The translations under genes and the position numbers were made by a program. A stretch of 32,261 nt of DNA from Pseudonocardiaceae bacterium (GTDB taxonomy: Bacteria; Actinomycetota; Actinomycetes; Mycobacteriales; Pseudonocardiaceae). A model generated the notes under the pieces. The model was not told the origin of the DNA. It did not search any database and saw only the letters and a program-made list of their open reading frames with translations. The DNA lies in contig WHTH01000045.1 in assembly GCA_009377865.1 (NCBI GenBank), positions 1 through 32,261 of the forward strand. The letters run 5' to 3'. Of this stretch, positions 7,770 to 16,307 are shown in pieces. Within the stretch, counting starts at the first letter, position 1. Every line of letters begins with the position of its first letter.

Positions 7770-7791
7770 AACTCCTCAGCAACTCCTCAGC
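7770..7791. repeat. Tandem 11-base repeat in the 5' region of the 65-residue gene
   Basis: Two exact, adjacent copies of AACTCCTCAGC (7770-7780, 7781-7791), followed by a related CTCCTCG. On the minus strand each copy reads GCTGAGGAGTT, thus presenting repeated GAGGAG ribosome-site-like elements just before the start at 7759. It may be slippage or a regulatory leader. Confidence 0.6.
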
Positions 7792-7847
7792 GTCTCCTCG
7801 ACGGCCGACGGTAGCGTCACACCCGGTCGATGCCGCGAGGAGGACGG

Positions 7848-8369
7848 GTGCGAACACTGGTGCTGGGCGGGGCGCGGTCCGGCAAGTCGAGCCACGCCGA
7901 GAGCCTGCTCGGCGACGAGCCGGCCGACTATCTCGCCACCGCGCGGCGCGCTCCGCAGGATCAGGAGTGGGAGGCTCGGATCGCCGCCCACGTCGCCCGC
8001 CGACCGCCGCAGTGGCGGACCCACGAACCGTCCGATCTGGCCGAGGCGCTGCGCACAGCCGGGCGGCCGGTGCTGGTCGACGACCTCGGTGTGTGGCTGA
8101 CCGGCGAGCTCGACGACGCCGCCGCCTGGGACGACCCGGCGGGGGCGCTACCCCGGGTGCGCCGGCGCGCGGCGGATCTGGTGGCGGCGGTGCAGACCTG
8201 CCGCACGCGGCTGGTGCTCGTCAGCCCGGAGGTGGGCCAAGGGGTGGTACCCGAGACGCGCGCCGGGCGGCTGTTCCGCGACGAGCTCGGCGCCCTCAAC
8301 GCCGCCATCGCCGCGGTGTGTGATGAGGTGCTGCTGCTCGTGGCCGGATTACCGGTGCGGCTACGCTGA
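7848..8369 (+). CDS. cobU: Adenosylcobinamide kinase / adenosylcobinamide-phosphate guanylyltransferase
   Basis: Bifunctional enzyme that phosphorylates adenosylcobinamide and then transfers GMP to it, activating the corrin for nucleotide-loop attachment. The 173-residue product starts VRTLVLGGARSGKS, with the P-loop at residues 7-14; His48, within RIAAHVARRPPQW, aligns with the guanylylated histidine of the family. VDDLGVWL and VSPEVGQGVVPETRAGR are further conserved blocks. The GTG at 7848 has GAGGAGG 4 bases upstream, which favours it over the in-frame ATG at 7830. It is followed by cobT 72 bases later and then cobS, so the three steps of the lower-ligand pathway form one cluster. No cobalamin riboswitch is recognisable in the short leader. 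Confidence 0.95.
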   Translation: MRTLVLGGARSGKSSHAESLLGDEPADYLATARRAPQDQEWEARIAAHVARRPPQWRTHEPSDLAEALRTAGRPVLVDDLGVWLTGELDDAAAWDDPAGALPRVRRRAADLVAAVQTCRTRLVLVSPEVGQGVVPETRAGRLFRDELGALNAAIAAVCDEVLLLVAGLPVRLR

Positions 8370-8381
8370 GGCGCCCGCACA

Positions 8382-8410
8382 CGAGGATGGGGCCACACGC
8401 GAGGATGGGG
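8382..8410. repeat. Direct 11-base repeat upstream of cobT
   Basis: CGAGGATGGGG occurs at 8382-8392 and again at 8400-8410, an 18-base period, in the 72-base gap between cobU and cobT. The flanking ACAC is partly repeated too. Function is unknown; a binding site or replication slippage are both possible. Confidence 0.5.
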
Positions 8411-8441
8411 GCGTCCGATCGAGCCACCAGGAGGAGCGAGC

Positions 8442-9509
8442 GTGGAGTTCCCCCGCGTCACCCCGCCCGATCAGCAGACCCATCGCGCTGCGGTCGCACG
8501 GCACGAGTCGCTCACCAAGCCGACCGGGTCGCTGGGCCGGCTCGAGGAGCTCGGTGTGTGGGTAGCGGCCTGCCAGGGCGCCTGCCCGCCGAGGCCGTTC
8601 GCCCGGCCGCAGGTCGTGGTGTTCGCCGGTGACCACGGCATCGCCGGAAACGGCGTGTCGGCTTATCCGGCCGAGGTGACCCGCCAGATGGTGGGCACCT
8701 TCCTGTCCGGAGGCGCCGCGGTCAACGTGCTGGCCTCCTCGGCCGGGGCGGCGGTGCGGGTTGTCGACATCGCGGTGGACGCCGACGAGGACGACACGCC
8801 GCCGGTGGTCACCCGGCACAAGGTGCGCCGCTCCAGCGGGCGAATCGACGTCGAGGACGCGTTGTCGCAGCCCGAGGTCGACGCCGCGCTCGCGGCCGGG
8901 ATCGCGATCGCAGACGAGGAGGTCGACCGCGGGGCGGACCTGCTGGTCGCCGGGGACATGGGCATCGGAAACACCACGGCCGCCGCGGTGCTCATCGCCG
9001 CGCTGACTGGCACCGAACCGGTCGCGGTGGTGGGCCGGGGCACTGGGATCGACGACGCGACCTGGATGCGCAAGACCGCCGCGATCCGCGACGCGCTGCG
9101 CCGCGCCCGGCCGGTGGTGGCCGATCCGGTGGAGCTGCTCCGGGTGTCCGGCGGTGCCGACCTGGCCGCGATGGCCGGATTCCTGGCACAGGCCGCGGTG
9201 CGGCGCACACCCGCCATCCTCGACGGCGTGGCTGCCGGAGCAGCGGCCATGGTTGCCGAGGAGCTCGCGCCCGGCGCGCGACAGTGGTGGCTGGCGGGAC
9301 ACCGGTCGGTGGAGCCCGCCCACGACGTGGTGCTCGAGCACCTGGAGCTGGTCCCGGTGCTCGACCTGCAGCTGCGACTCGGCGAGGGATCCGGTGCGGT
9401 AGCGGCGCTGCCACTGCTGCAGATGGCCGCATCGGTGCTCGCCGAGATGGCCACCTTCGGCGACGCCGGGGTCTCGGGTCCTACCGGCGAGGCCGTACAG
9501 CCGAGGTGA
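8442..9509 (+). CDS. cobT: Nicotinate-nucleotide:dimethylbenzimidazole phosphoribosyltransferase
   Basis: Makes alpha-ribazole phosphate from dimethylbenzimidazole and nicotinate mononucleotide, the lower ligand of cobalamin. The 355-residue protein shows the family blocks: [15 protein letters not shown] (about residues 20-34), [18 protein letters not shown] (about 61-78), [12 protein letters not shown] (about 171-182), [15 protein letters not shown] (about 230-244), and the ending [12 protein letters not shown]. The length is normal. The GTG at 8442 is preceded by GAGGAGCGAGC. The stop overlaps the cobS start (TGATG), so the two are translationally coupled. M. tuberculosis has the same cobT-cobS order (Rv2207-Rv2208). 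Confidence 0.96.
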   Translation: MEFPRVTPPDQQTHRAAVARHESLTKPTGSLGRLEELGVWVAACQGACPPRPFARPQVVVFAGDHGIAGNGVSAYPAEVTRQMVGTFLSGGAAVNVLASSAGAAVRVVDIAVDADEDDTPPVVTRHKVRRSSGRIDVEDALSQPEVDAALAAGIAIADEEVDRGADLLVAGDMGIGNTTAAAVLIAALTGTEPVAVVGRGTGIDDATWMRKTAAIRDALRRARPVVADPVELLRVSGGADLAAMAGFLAQAAVRRTPAILDGVAAGAAAMVAEELAPGARQWWLAGHRSVEPAHDVVLEHLELVPVLDLQLRLGEGSGAVAALPLLQMAASVLAEMATFGDAGVSGPTGEAVQPR

Positions 9510-10264
9510 TGCCGGGGTCACGGCCGGACGGCTTACGGCTGGCGCTGTCCTGGCTCACCGTTGCCCCAGTAGCGGTGCGCGGACCGGTGGACCGCAGCAC
9601 CGCGCGGCGTGCGCTGGGCTGGGCACCGCTGGTGGGGTTGGCGCTCGGTGTGCTGGCGGCGGGGGCGCTGGCCGGGTTGCGGCTGCTCGATGCTCCCACG
9701 CCGCTGGCTGGGCTGCTGGTGGTGGCCGGGCTCGCCGCGGCGACCCGCGGCATGCACCTCGACGGCCTGGCCGACACCGCCGACGGGCTGGGCTGCTACG
9801 ACCGGCGGCGCGCGCTCGAGGCGATGCGCGACGGGGCGGCGGGGCCGTTCGCTGTGATCACGCTGGTGCTGGTGCTCGGGCTACAAGCCAGCGCCCTCGG
9901 TGCGCTGGCCTCGGATCGGCTCGCAGCCGTGCTGGTCGCGGTCGCTGCGGGACGGGTCGCGTTCGGCTGGTGCTGCCGCCGCGCGGTGCCCGCCGCGCGG
10001 CCCGAGGGCCTGGGCACGCTGGTCGCCGGCACGCAACCGCCAGCGGTGGCTGCCGCCTGGACAGCGGCACTGCTCGCCGCGGGCCTGGCGCTGGTGCCCG
10101 GCCGGCCGTGGCAGGGCGTCACGGCAGTGGCGATCGCCGCCGGTGCCGTCGTGGCGCTCTCGTGGCACACCACCAGGCGGTTCGGCGGCGTCACCGGAGA
10201 CGTACTGGGTGCGGCCAGTGAACTCGCCACCACCGTCATCCTCGTGGTGTGCGCGCTGGGCTAG
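9509..10264 (+). CDS. cobS: Adenosylcobinamide-GDP ribazoletransferase (cobalamin synthase)
   Basis: Membrane enzyme joining activated adenosylcobinamide-GDP to alpha-ribazole (phosphate), completing the nucleotide loop. The 251-residue protein is strongly hydrophobic, with about six or seven predicted membrane helices, and carries the Asp-rich motif [14 protein letters not shown] near residue 84, followed by [15 protein letters not shown], both diagnostic for CobS. The ATG at 9509 overlaps the cobT stop; a GTG at 9506 is also in frame. A longer frame into cobT to 9284 is a shadow. The gene converges on ilvE, and both stop codons lie in the single tetranucleotide CTAG (10261-10264). Confidence 0.94.
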   Translation: MPGSRPDGLRLALSWLTVAPVAVRGPVDRSTARRALGWAPLVGLALGVLAAGALAGLRLLDAPTPLAGLLVVAGLAAATRGMHLDGLADTADGLGCYDRRRALEAMRDGAAGPFAVITLVLVLGLQASALGALASDRLAAVLVAVAAGRVAFGWCCRRAVPAARPEGLGTLVAGTQPPAVAAAWTAALLAAGLALVPGRPWQGVTAVAIAAGAVVALSWHTTRRFGGVTGDVLGAASELATTVILVVCALG

Positions 10265-11364
10265 CGCAGCGGGACCATCCAGCCGTGCGGGTCAGGCGCG
10301 GCGCCCCGCTGGATCGTGGTCAGCGCTTCCCGCAGCCGGCTGGTGATCGGCCCGGGCTCGCCGGAGCCGATGTGGTACTCCCCGCCGGAGTGGGCCACCC
10401 GCCCCACGGGCGTGATGACCGCGGCCGTGCCGCACGCGAACACCTCGGAGATCTCGCCAGTCTCGGCCTTCTTCTCCCACTCCTCGGTCGAGATCCGCCG
10501 CTCCTCGATCCCGTATCCCATCTCGCCGGCCAGCGTCATCAGCGACTCGCGGGTGATACCGGCCAGCAGGCTGCCGGACAGCTCGGGGGTGACGAGTTGC
10601 GCGTCATCACCCTGACCGAACACGAAGAAGAGGTTCATGCCGCCCATCTCCTCCACCCAGCGGCGCTCGACGGCGTCGAGCCACACCACCTGGTCGCAGC
10701 CCTCGTCGGTGGCCTGCACCTGGGCGATCAGTGAGGCGGCGTAGTTGCCGCCGAACTTCGCCTCGCCGGTGCCGCCGGGCGCCGCGCGGACGTACTCGGT
10801 GGACAGCCACACGCTCACCGGTTCGAGACCGCGGGGGAAGTAGGAGCCCGCCGGGGAGGCGATCAGCAGGTAGCGGTACTCCTCGGCCGGGCGCACCCCG
10901 AGTCCGGCCTCGGTGGCGAGCATGAAGGGCCGCAGGTACAGCGAACCCTCGCCACCGGAGACGGGCACCCATTCGTGGTCGGCGGCGATCAGCTCACGCA
11001 GCGAGCCGAGAAACAGCTCGTCGGGCAGCTCGGGCATCGCCAGCCGCCGCGCCGAGGCGCGGAAGCGCGCCGCGTTGGCCAACGGCCGGAACGAGGCCAC
11101 CGAGCCGTCCGGCTGGCGGTAGGCCTTGAGTCCCTCGAAGATCGACTGCCCGTAGTGCAGCACCATCGCGGCGGGGTCGAAGCTCAGCTCGCGGTACGGT
11201 CCGATCTCGGGGTCGTGCCAGCCGCGCCCGTCGGTCCACCGGATCTCCACCATGTGATCCGTGAAGTGCTTGCCGAACCCTGGCGCCGCCAGGATCTCCG
11301 CCCTCCGCTGCCGTGTCGCGGGCTGCGGGTGGATCAGGCGGGTGAAGGGTGGCGCGGCGTTCAT
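10261..11364 (-). CDS. ilvE: Branched-chain amino acid aminotransferase
   Basis: PLP-dependent (fold type IV) transaminase for the last step of Leu, Ile and Val synthesis and the first step of their breakdown. The 367-residue protein contains [15 protein letters not shown] (about residues 67-81), [12 protein letters not shown], the lysine-bearing [12 protein letters not shown] near residue 203 (the Lys should form the Schiff base), [21 protein letters not shown] and [14 protein letters not shown]. The length matches bacterial BCAT-II proteins. The ATG at 11364 is preferred; an in-frame GTG at 11388 adds 8 residues. The last 4 bases are shared with the end of cobS on the other strand. Confidence 0.96.
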   Translation of the reverse strand: MNAAPPFTRLIHPQPATRQRRAEILAAPGFGKHFTDHMVEIRWTDGRGWHDPEIGPYRELSFDPAAMVLHYGQSIFEGLKAYRQPDGSVASFRPLANAARFRASARRLAMPELPDELFLGSLRELIAADHEWVPVSGGEGSLYLRPFMLATEAGLGVRPAEEYRYLLIASPAGSYFPRGLEPVSVWLSTEYVRAAPGGTGEAKFGGNYAASLIAQVQATDEGCDQVVWLDAVERRWVEEMGGMNLFFVFGQGDDAQLVTPELSGSLLAGITRESLMTLAGEMGYGIEERRISTEEWEKKAETGEISEVFACGTAAVITPVGRVAHSGGEYHIGSGEPGPITSRLREALTTIQRGAAPDPHGWMVPLR

Positions 11365-11440
11365 GGCGGCGAGGGTATCCGGTCTCACGATCGGATACTA
11401 GGACGTCCCACTACTTCCCGCATCGACGTGACAAGCGTTG

Positions 11441-12850
11441 CTAGTCGACCATGTGACCCGAAGCCCCGACCAGGGTGCGCATGAAGGCCTCGGCACGGGC
11501 CCGTTCGGTGGGGGTGAACGGCGCCCACCGGCGGATCACCACCAGCCAGCCGGTCCCCGTGGGCGAAGCGAGCGTCAGCTGATGCTCGTCGGTGTCGGGC
11601 AGTCCACTGGTCTCGTACACCCGGTCGGCGTGCATCAACGCCCGCAGCGCCTGCGCCACGCCATCCGGGTGCTCCTGCGCCTGCAGGGCCAGCTCCAGCG
11701 CGCGCGTCGGCGCGTCGACGAGGTCGTGCGGGTCGGCCGGCGTCGCATGCACCGGGCCGCCGGTGCCCGCGGCGACGGCGTCGGCGAGCTGACCGGAGTC
11801 GACCGCCGGACTGGCGACCACGTAGAGCTCATCGACAACCGAGGACGAGTCGTAACCGTGGACCGTGAGGCTCAGGATGTTGCCGCCGACCCCGGCGACG
11901 GACTCGCTGAGCCGGGCCAGGGCCCCCGGCTCGTCGGGCAGCTGAACTCTGATCTTGTGCAGCGACGTCACCGGCGGGGCGACACCGTCAGCGTCACGCT
12001 GCGAGGACGGCGGAGACGGACCGGTCACCGGTTGCTTCGCCGGTTGGGGAGCGGGCCCCGCCAGCGGTGCGCGTTCCACCAGCCACTGTCCCGGGCCGGA
12101 CGCGCGCAGCCCCAATGCGCGCAGCGCCGCCCACATCGTCACCTGGTTGGCTGTGATCACCGGCTTGCCCAGCTCGCGTTCCAGCGGCGCGATCAGCTCA
12201 TAGGTGGTGAGGTTGGTGCAGCTGATGAACACCGCGTCGGCCTCGGGCCGGTCGACGGCACGCACGCTGTCGACGAGCTCCTCGTCGGAGACACGCCAGA
12301 TCTGGCCGACCAGACCGAGCCCCGTGCTCGACACGGTCGCCACGCCGTGGGCGTCGAGGAAGGCCACCAGCAGACTGTTCAGCGAGTCGATGTACGGCGT
12401 GGCCAACGCGACGCGGCGCACCCGCAGCGCCGTGAGGGCCTGCACCAGCCCGCCTGCCGTGGTGACCGCCCGCGGCGCCCCGGCGTCGGTCATGATGTCG
12501 ATGAGCGCGGCCTCGCCGTCGGCCCCGTCGACGAAACTGCCCGAGGCGCACGCGTAGGCCACCACACCGGGCTCGGGCAGCAGCACGTCGCGCGTCGCCT
12601 GCCGCACCGGAGCCTCCTGGCTGATCGCGTGGGCCATCTCCTCGGTCATCGGCGAGGGGACGAAGGGGGTCCGCGTGACGTGCAGCTGTACGTCGTCCGG
12701 GGTCCAACGCCACAGTTCGCGGTCCAGCGCGAAGTCGAACGGGACGATCACACCCACCCCGCCCCCGGCATATCGCCGCGGCGCCGACGTCGTGGCCGCA
12801 GTCGGCCCGCTCGCGCTGCGGTCGGCTCCCTCGTCTGCACCTGTCTGCAC
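11441..12850 (-). CDS. Maleate isomerase/Asp-Glu racemase-like protein fused to a C-terminal ACT domain
   Basis: Not a named enzyme I can assign. The N-terminal half (about residues 30-255) belongs to the Asp/Glu racemase superfamily, near the maleate cis-trans isomerase, arylmalonate decarboxylase and EutA branch. It has GVGVIVPFDF at its start and both catalytic-type cysteines, in VAYACASGSFVDG and in VFISCTNLTTYELIAP. A Pro/Ser/Gln-rich linker of about 40 residues follows, then an ACT-like domain (HKIRVQLPDEPGALARLSE, VGGNILSLTVHG), and a C-terminal part with GTGWLVVIRRWAPFTPTERARAEAF. The GTG at 12850 was chosen because CATCCT ends 6 bases before it and no ribosome site is visible; GTGs at 12865 and 12904 are also in frame. 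The product is about 469 residues. It is divergent from galT. The substrate is unknown; amino-acid-responsive control by the ACT domain is inference. Confidence 0.8.
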   Translation of the reverse strand: MQTGADEGADRSASGPTAATTSAPRRYAGGGVGVIVPFDFALDRELWRWTPDDVQLHVTRTPFVPSPMTEEMAHAISQEAPVRQATRDVLLPEPGVVAYACASGSFVDGADGEAALIDIMTDAGAPRAVTTAGGLVQALTALRVRRVALATPYIDSLNSLLVAFLDAHGVATVSSTGLGLVGQIWRVSDEELVDSVRAVDRPEADAVFISCTNLTTYELIAPLERELGKPVITANQVTMWAALRALGLRASGPGQWLVERAPLAGPAPQPAKQPVTGPSPPSSQRDADGVAPPVTSLHKIRVQLPDEPGALARLSESVAGVGGNILSLTVHGYDSSSVVDELYVVASPAVDSGQLADAVAAGTGGPVHATPADPHDLVDAPTRALELALQAQEHPDGVAQALRALMHADRVYETSGLPDTDEHQLTLASPTGTGWLVVIRRWAPFTPTERARAEAFMRTLVGASGHMVD

Positions 12851-12881
12851 GGCACCAGGATGCACCCCCCATGCTCGTGCT
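12851..12881. promoter_or_regulatory. Ultra-compact divergent promoter region between the isomerase-ACT gene and galT
   Basis: Only 31 bases separate the two chosen start codons. The minus-strand gene has CATCCT (12862-12857) 6 bases before its GTG, and galT has CATGCT (12870-12875) 6 bases before its GTG. Both are loose TANNNT matches in the leaderless position, and neither gene has a ribosome site. Each -35 region would then fall within the other gene's first codons. This depends on the start-codon choices. Confidence 0.4.
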
Positions 12882-13991
12882 GTGAGCAGGCACCGCACGT
12901 GCACCCGGCTGTCCGATGGCCGTGAGCTGATCTATTTCGACGACACCGAGCCCTACGCCTCAGGTGCGGCGGTCCGCGAGTGTCACGACGGACGGCAGCT
13001 GCCGGCAGTGCGCACCGCCTCGTCGATGCGGCTCGACCCGCTCACCGGCGAGTGGGTCACGATCGCCGCGCACCGGATGGACCGCACCCACCTGCCCGCC
13101 GCCGACTCGTGCCCGCTGTGCCCGACCCGGTCAGGACGACCGACCGAGATCCCGGCCGACGACTACGACGTGGTCGTGTTCGAGAACCGGTTCCCCTCGT
13201 TCGCCGAGGACGTCACGCCGGTGCCAGCCGTGGTCGACGGCACCGCGCTGTGGCCGCAGGCGCCCGCGGCCGGACGATGCGAGATGGTCTGCTTCACCAG
13301 CGACCACGACTGCTCGTTCGCCACGCTCGATGCGCGCCGCGCCCGCACCGTGATCGAGGCCTGGGCCGACCGCACCGCGGCGCTGTCCGGGCTCGACAGC
13401 GTGGCGCAGGTCTTCTGCTTCGAGAACCGAGGCGAGGAGATCGGGGTGACGCTGCGTCACCCGCACGGCCAGATCTACGGCTACCCGTTCGTCACCCCGC
13501 GCACCACGCAGCTGCTCGCGCGCGCCGCCGTCCATCCCGGCGGCGACCTGCTCGGAGACGTGCTCGACGCCGAGCGGCGCGCAGGCTCGAGGGTCGTGAT
13601 CGACGGTGAGCACTGGATCGCGTTCGTGCCCGCGGCGGCGCGCTGGCCGGTGGAGGTGCACCTGGTGCCACACCGGGCGGTGCCCGATCTCGCCGCGCTG
13701 CACGATGCCGAACGCGACGAGCTGGCGGTCTGCTACCTCGACCTGTTGCGCCGGGTCGAGGCTTTCTTCGCCGATGAGGGTGACACCAGCCCGGTGCCCT
13801 ACATCGCAGCCTGGCAGCAGGCACCCGTCGGCGACGGCCGCGAGCTGGTCCGGCTGCACCTGCAGCTGTTCTCACTGCGTCGGGCACCGGGCAAGCTGAA
13901 GTACCTCGCGGGGTCGGAGTCCGCGGCCGGAGCATGGATCAACGACGAAGTCCCTGAACGCATCGCGGCGCGGCTGCGGGACGCGCGATGA
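12882..13991 (+). CDS. galT: Galactose-1-phosphate uridylyltransferase
   Basis: Second enzyme of the Leloir pathway, exchanging UMP between UDP-glucose and galactose 1-phosphate. The 369-residue protein begins VSRHRTCTRLSDGRELIYFDD, typical of actinomycete GalT, which supports the GTG at 12882. It has LDPLTGEWVTIAAHR, the zinc-site CPLC near residue 77, the active-site HPHGQIYGYP near residue 193 (the second His of HPH is the nucleotidyl acceptor in the family), and the second-half HLVPHR, with HLQLFSLRR near the end. The stop overlaps the galK start by 4 bases (ATGA), so the genes are coupled. The first bases are close to the divergent isomerase-ACT gene. Confidence 0.95.
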   Translation: MSRHRTCTRLSDGRELIYFDDTEPYASGAAVRECHDGRQLPAVRTASSMRLDPLTGEWVTIAAHRMDRTHLPAADSCPLCPTRSGRPTEIPADDYDVVVFENRFPSFAEDVTPVPAVVDGTALWPQAPAAGRCEMVCFTSDHDCSFATLDARRARTVIEAWADRTAALSGLDSVAQVFCFENRGEEIGVTLRHPHGQIYGYPFVTPRTTQLLARAAVHPGGDLLGDVLDAERRAGSRVVIDGEHWIAFVPAAARWPVEVHLVPHRAVPDLAALHDAERDELAVCYLDLLRRVEAFFADEGDTSPVPYIAAWQQAPVGDGRELVRLHLQLFSLRRAPGKLKYLAGSESAAGAWINDEVPERIAARLRDAR

Positions 13992-15124
13992 CCATGAGCT
14001 TCCGCGCCGCGTTCGGCCGCGAGCCCGACGGCCGGTGGGCCGCACCGGGGCGGGTCAACCTCATCGGCGAGCACGTCGACTATGCCGCCGGGCTCTGCCT
14101 GCCGCTGGCGCTGCCGCAACGCACCGTCGTGGCCGCGGCGCGGCGCGACGACGGCCGGGTCCGGCTGCGGTCGACGAGCGAGCAGGCCGGCTGGGACGGA
14201 CCGCTCGAGGAGATCGGCCGCGGCACGCCCGAAGGCTGGGCGGGCTACGCAGCCGGAGTGCTCTGGGCGCTGCGGGCCGCCGGGCACCCGGTCTGCGGCA
14301 TCGACCTGCTGGTCGGTGACAGCGTGCCGCCCGGAGCGGGACTGTCCTCATCGGCTGCCCTGGAGTGCGCGGTGGCCGTCGCGGTCGACGAGCTGGCCGG
14401 GCTCGGGCTGGCCGGCACGGACGCGGGCCGCGCCTTACTGGCGACTGCCTGCCAGCGGGCCGAGAACGAGGTGGTCGGCGCGCCCACCGGCGGGATGGAC
14501 CAGGCAGCGGCGCTGCGCTGCACGGCACGCCACGTGCTGCTGCTCGACTGCCTCGACTGGTCGGCGCAGCAGGTTCCGCTCGATCTGACCGCCGCCGGGC
14601 TCACCCTGCTGGTGATCGACACCCGGGTGCGGCATCAGCTGGCCGACGGGCAGTACGGGCGACGCCGCGACAGTGTCGAACGCGCCGCGGCGGCACTGGG
14701 TGTCGCCGCACTGCGGGAAGCGTCGCCGGACGACCTCGCGACGCTGCACGATCCGGTGCAACGGCGCCGAGCCCGCCACGTCGTCACCGAGATCGCCCGG
14801 GTGCGCGAGGTCGCCGACCTGTTGCGCCAGCGCCGGGTTCGCGAGATCGGGCCGTTGCTCGACGCCTCGCACGCGTCGCTGCGCGACGACTACGAGGTCT
14901 CCTGCGCCGAGCTCGACACCGCGGTCACGGCCGCACGGCAGGCCGGCGCGCTCGGCGCCCGCATGACCGGCGGCGGCTTCGGCGGCTCGGCGATCGCACT
15001 GGTGACGTCGGATGCGGCGGACCGGGTCGCCGACTCCGTGCGGGCGGCGTTCGAGCGCGCCGGGCACCGCGAGCCGTCGTTCCTGCTCGCCGTCCCCTCC
15101 CCCGGCGCCGGCCGGCTGGATTGA
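13988..15124 (+). CDS. galK: Galactokinase
   Basis: Phosphorylates galactose at C1, the entry step of the Leloir pathway. This GHMP kinase of 378 residues has the galactokinase signature GRVNLIGEHVDYAAGLCLP (about residues 20-38), the ATP-binding PPGAGLSSSAALE near residue 115, GAPTGGMDQAAAL near residue 164 (with the catalytic Asp) and the C-terminal MTGGGFGGSAIAL near residue 325. The ATG at 13988 overlaps the galT stop; a second ATG 2 codons later is also possible. No galE or transporter is nearby, so UDP-glucose epimerase must be encoded elsewhere. A strong hairpin follows 14 bases after the stop. Confidence 0.96.
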   Translation: MTMSFRAAFGREPDGRWAAPGRVNLIGEHVDYAAGLCLPLALPQRTVVAAARRDDGRVRLRSTSEQAGWDGPLEEIGRGTPEGWAGYAAGVLWALRAAGHPVCGIDLLVGDSVPPGAGLSSSAALECAVAVAVDELAGLGLAGTDAGRALLATACQRAENEVVGAPTGGMDQAAALRCTARHVLLLDCLDWSAQQVPLDLTAAGLTLLVIDTRVRHQLADGQYGRRRDSVERAAAALGVAALREASPDDLATLHDPVQRRRARHVVTEIARVREVADLLRQRRVREIGPLLDASHASLRDDYEVSCAELDTAVTAARQAGALGARMTGGGFGGSAIALVTSDAADRVADSVRAAFERAGHREPSFLLAVPSPGAGRLD

Positions 15125-15138
15125 CCGCCTCGCCAGTC

Positions 15139-15191
15139 GCCGTGAAGGGCACCTACACGGCGCCGGACGCAGTGACGGTGCCCTTCACGGC
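15139..15191. terminator. Hairpin between galK and gcvT, likely bidirectional terminator
   Basis: GCCGTGAAGGGCACC (15139-15153) has its exact reverse complement at 15177-15191, a perfect 15-bp stem around a 23-base loop. It lies between the stops of the convergent genes galK and gcvT. The loop is long and no T-run is present. I recall similar GTGAAGGGCACC hairpins in actinobacterial intergenic regions, so it may belong to a dispersed repeat family; this is memory, not a search. Confidence 0.75.
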
Positions 15192-15206
15192 TAGCGCTGA
15201 GCGGGG

Positions 15207-16307
15207 TCAGCGCACGTGGGTCTCGACGAACGGGCGCTTGACGACATCGCAGGGCAGCGCGCGGCCCCGGACGTCGATTTCGACGGTGTCGCCCGGGCCG
15301 ACCGCAGGATCGAGCAATGCCAGTGCGATACCGGTACGCAGCGTCGGCGAGAACGTACCGGAGGTGGTCTCGCCGAGCGGCACGCCGTCCGGACCGTGCA
15401 CGGCCATGTGCGGCCGGGGCACCCCACGACCGGTGGCCCGCAATGCCCGCATCCGCCGCCGCAGGCCCCGCTCGCGCTCGGCGAGCAGCGCATCGCGCCC
15501 CCAGAAGGTGGGCTTGTCCCAGCCCACCGCGAACGATGCCCCCGCCTGCAGCGGCGTGATCTCCTCGGACAGGTCCTGGCCGTGCAGCGGGAGCCCCGCC
15601 TCGGTGCGCAGCGTGTCGCGCGCCCCGAGCCCGCAGCCGCGTCCACCCAGCGGCTCGGCCGCGTCGAGCAGCGCCCGCCACAGCTCGGGTGCGGCATCCC
15701 AGCGCGGCAGCAGCTCGTAGCCTCGTTCCCCGGTGTAGCCGGTGCGGCACACCCGCACCGGCTCGCCCTGGTGTGAGGCGTCGGTGAACGCCATGTAGTC
15801 CATGTCGGTGGGCAGTCCCACGGCGGCGAGCACCTCGGCGCTGCGGGGGCCCTGCACGGCCAGCACGGCGTACTCGCCGTGCCGGTCGGTGACCGCGATG
15901 CCGTCCGGGGCGGCGGCAGCCAACCGCCCGCTCACCCCGGCGGTGTTGACCGCGTTGGGCACGCAGAAGACCTCGTCTGGCCCGACGAGGTAGGTGATGA
16001 GGTCGTCCACGACGCCGCCGTGCTCGTCGCAGCACATCGTGTACTGCGCCCGACCGGGACCGATCCGCCCGAGGTCGGCCGACAGGCAGGAGTTGACGAA
16101 ATCGGCCGCGCCGGGGCCGGTGACCGTGGCCTTGCCCAGGTGCGAGACGTCGAAGACACCGACCACCTCGCGGACAGCGGTGTGCTCGGCGACCACGCCG
16201 CCGTCGGCATAGGAGATCGGCATCTCCCAGCCACCGAACGGCGCGAGGGTGGCGCCGAGTTTCACGTGGGCGTCGTGCAGCGGTCCTTGGCGAAGGGGGG
16301 TGCTCAC
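15207..16307 (-). CDS. gcvT: Aminomethyltransferase (glycine cleavage system T protein)
   Basis: T protein of glycine cleavage: moves the aminomethyl carbon from lipoyl-GcvH to tetrahydrofolate and releases ammonia. The 366-residue protein begins with [29 protein letters not shown] and has [49 protein letters not shown] and [21 protein letters not shown], all conserved GcvT blocks. The GTG start at 16307 overlaps the stop of the upstream permease frame by 4 bases (GTGA). No gcvH or gcvP is in the window. The lpdA and lipB genes a few kilobases away supply functions (lipoamide oxidation and octanoyl transfer) that glycine cleavage also needs. Confidence 0.95.
   Translation of the reverse strand: MSTPLRQGPLHDAHVKLGATLAPFGGWEMPISYADGGVVAEHTAVREVVGVFDVSHLGKATVTGPGAADFVNSCLSADLGRIGPGRAQYTMCCDEHGGVVDDLITYLVGPDEVFCVPNAVNTAGVSGRLAAAAPDGIAVTDRHGEYAVLAVQGPRSAEVLAAVGLPTDMDYMAFTDASHQGEPVRVCRTGYTGERGYELLPRWDAAPELWRALLDAAEPLGGRGCGLGARDTLRTEAGLPLHGQDLSEEITPLQAGASFAVGWDKPTFWGRDALLAERERGLRRRMRALRATGRGVPRPHMAVHGPDGVPLGETTSGTFSPTLRTGIALALLDPAVGPGDTVEIDVRGRALPCDVVKRPFVETHVR

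Noticed and set aside
7760-7847. Cobalamin riboswitch before cobU
   Set aside because: The gap is only 88 bases and I see no B12-box-like element or the extended pairing such a riboswitch needs.
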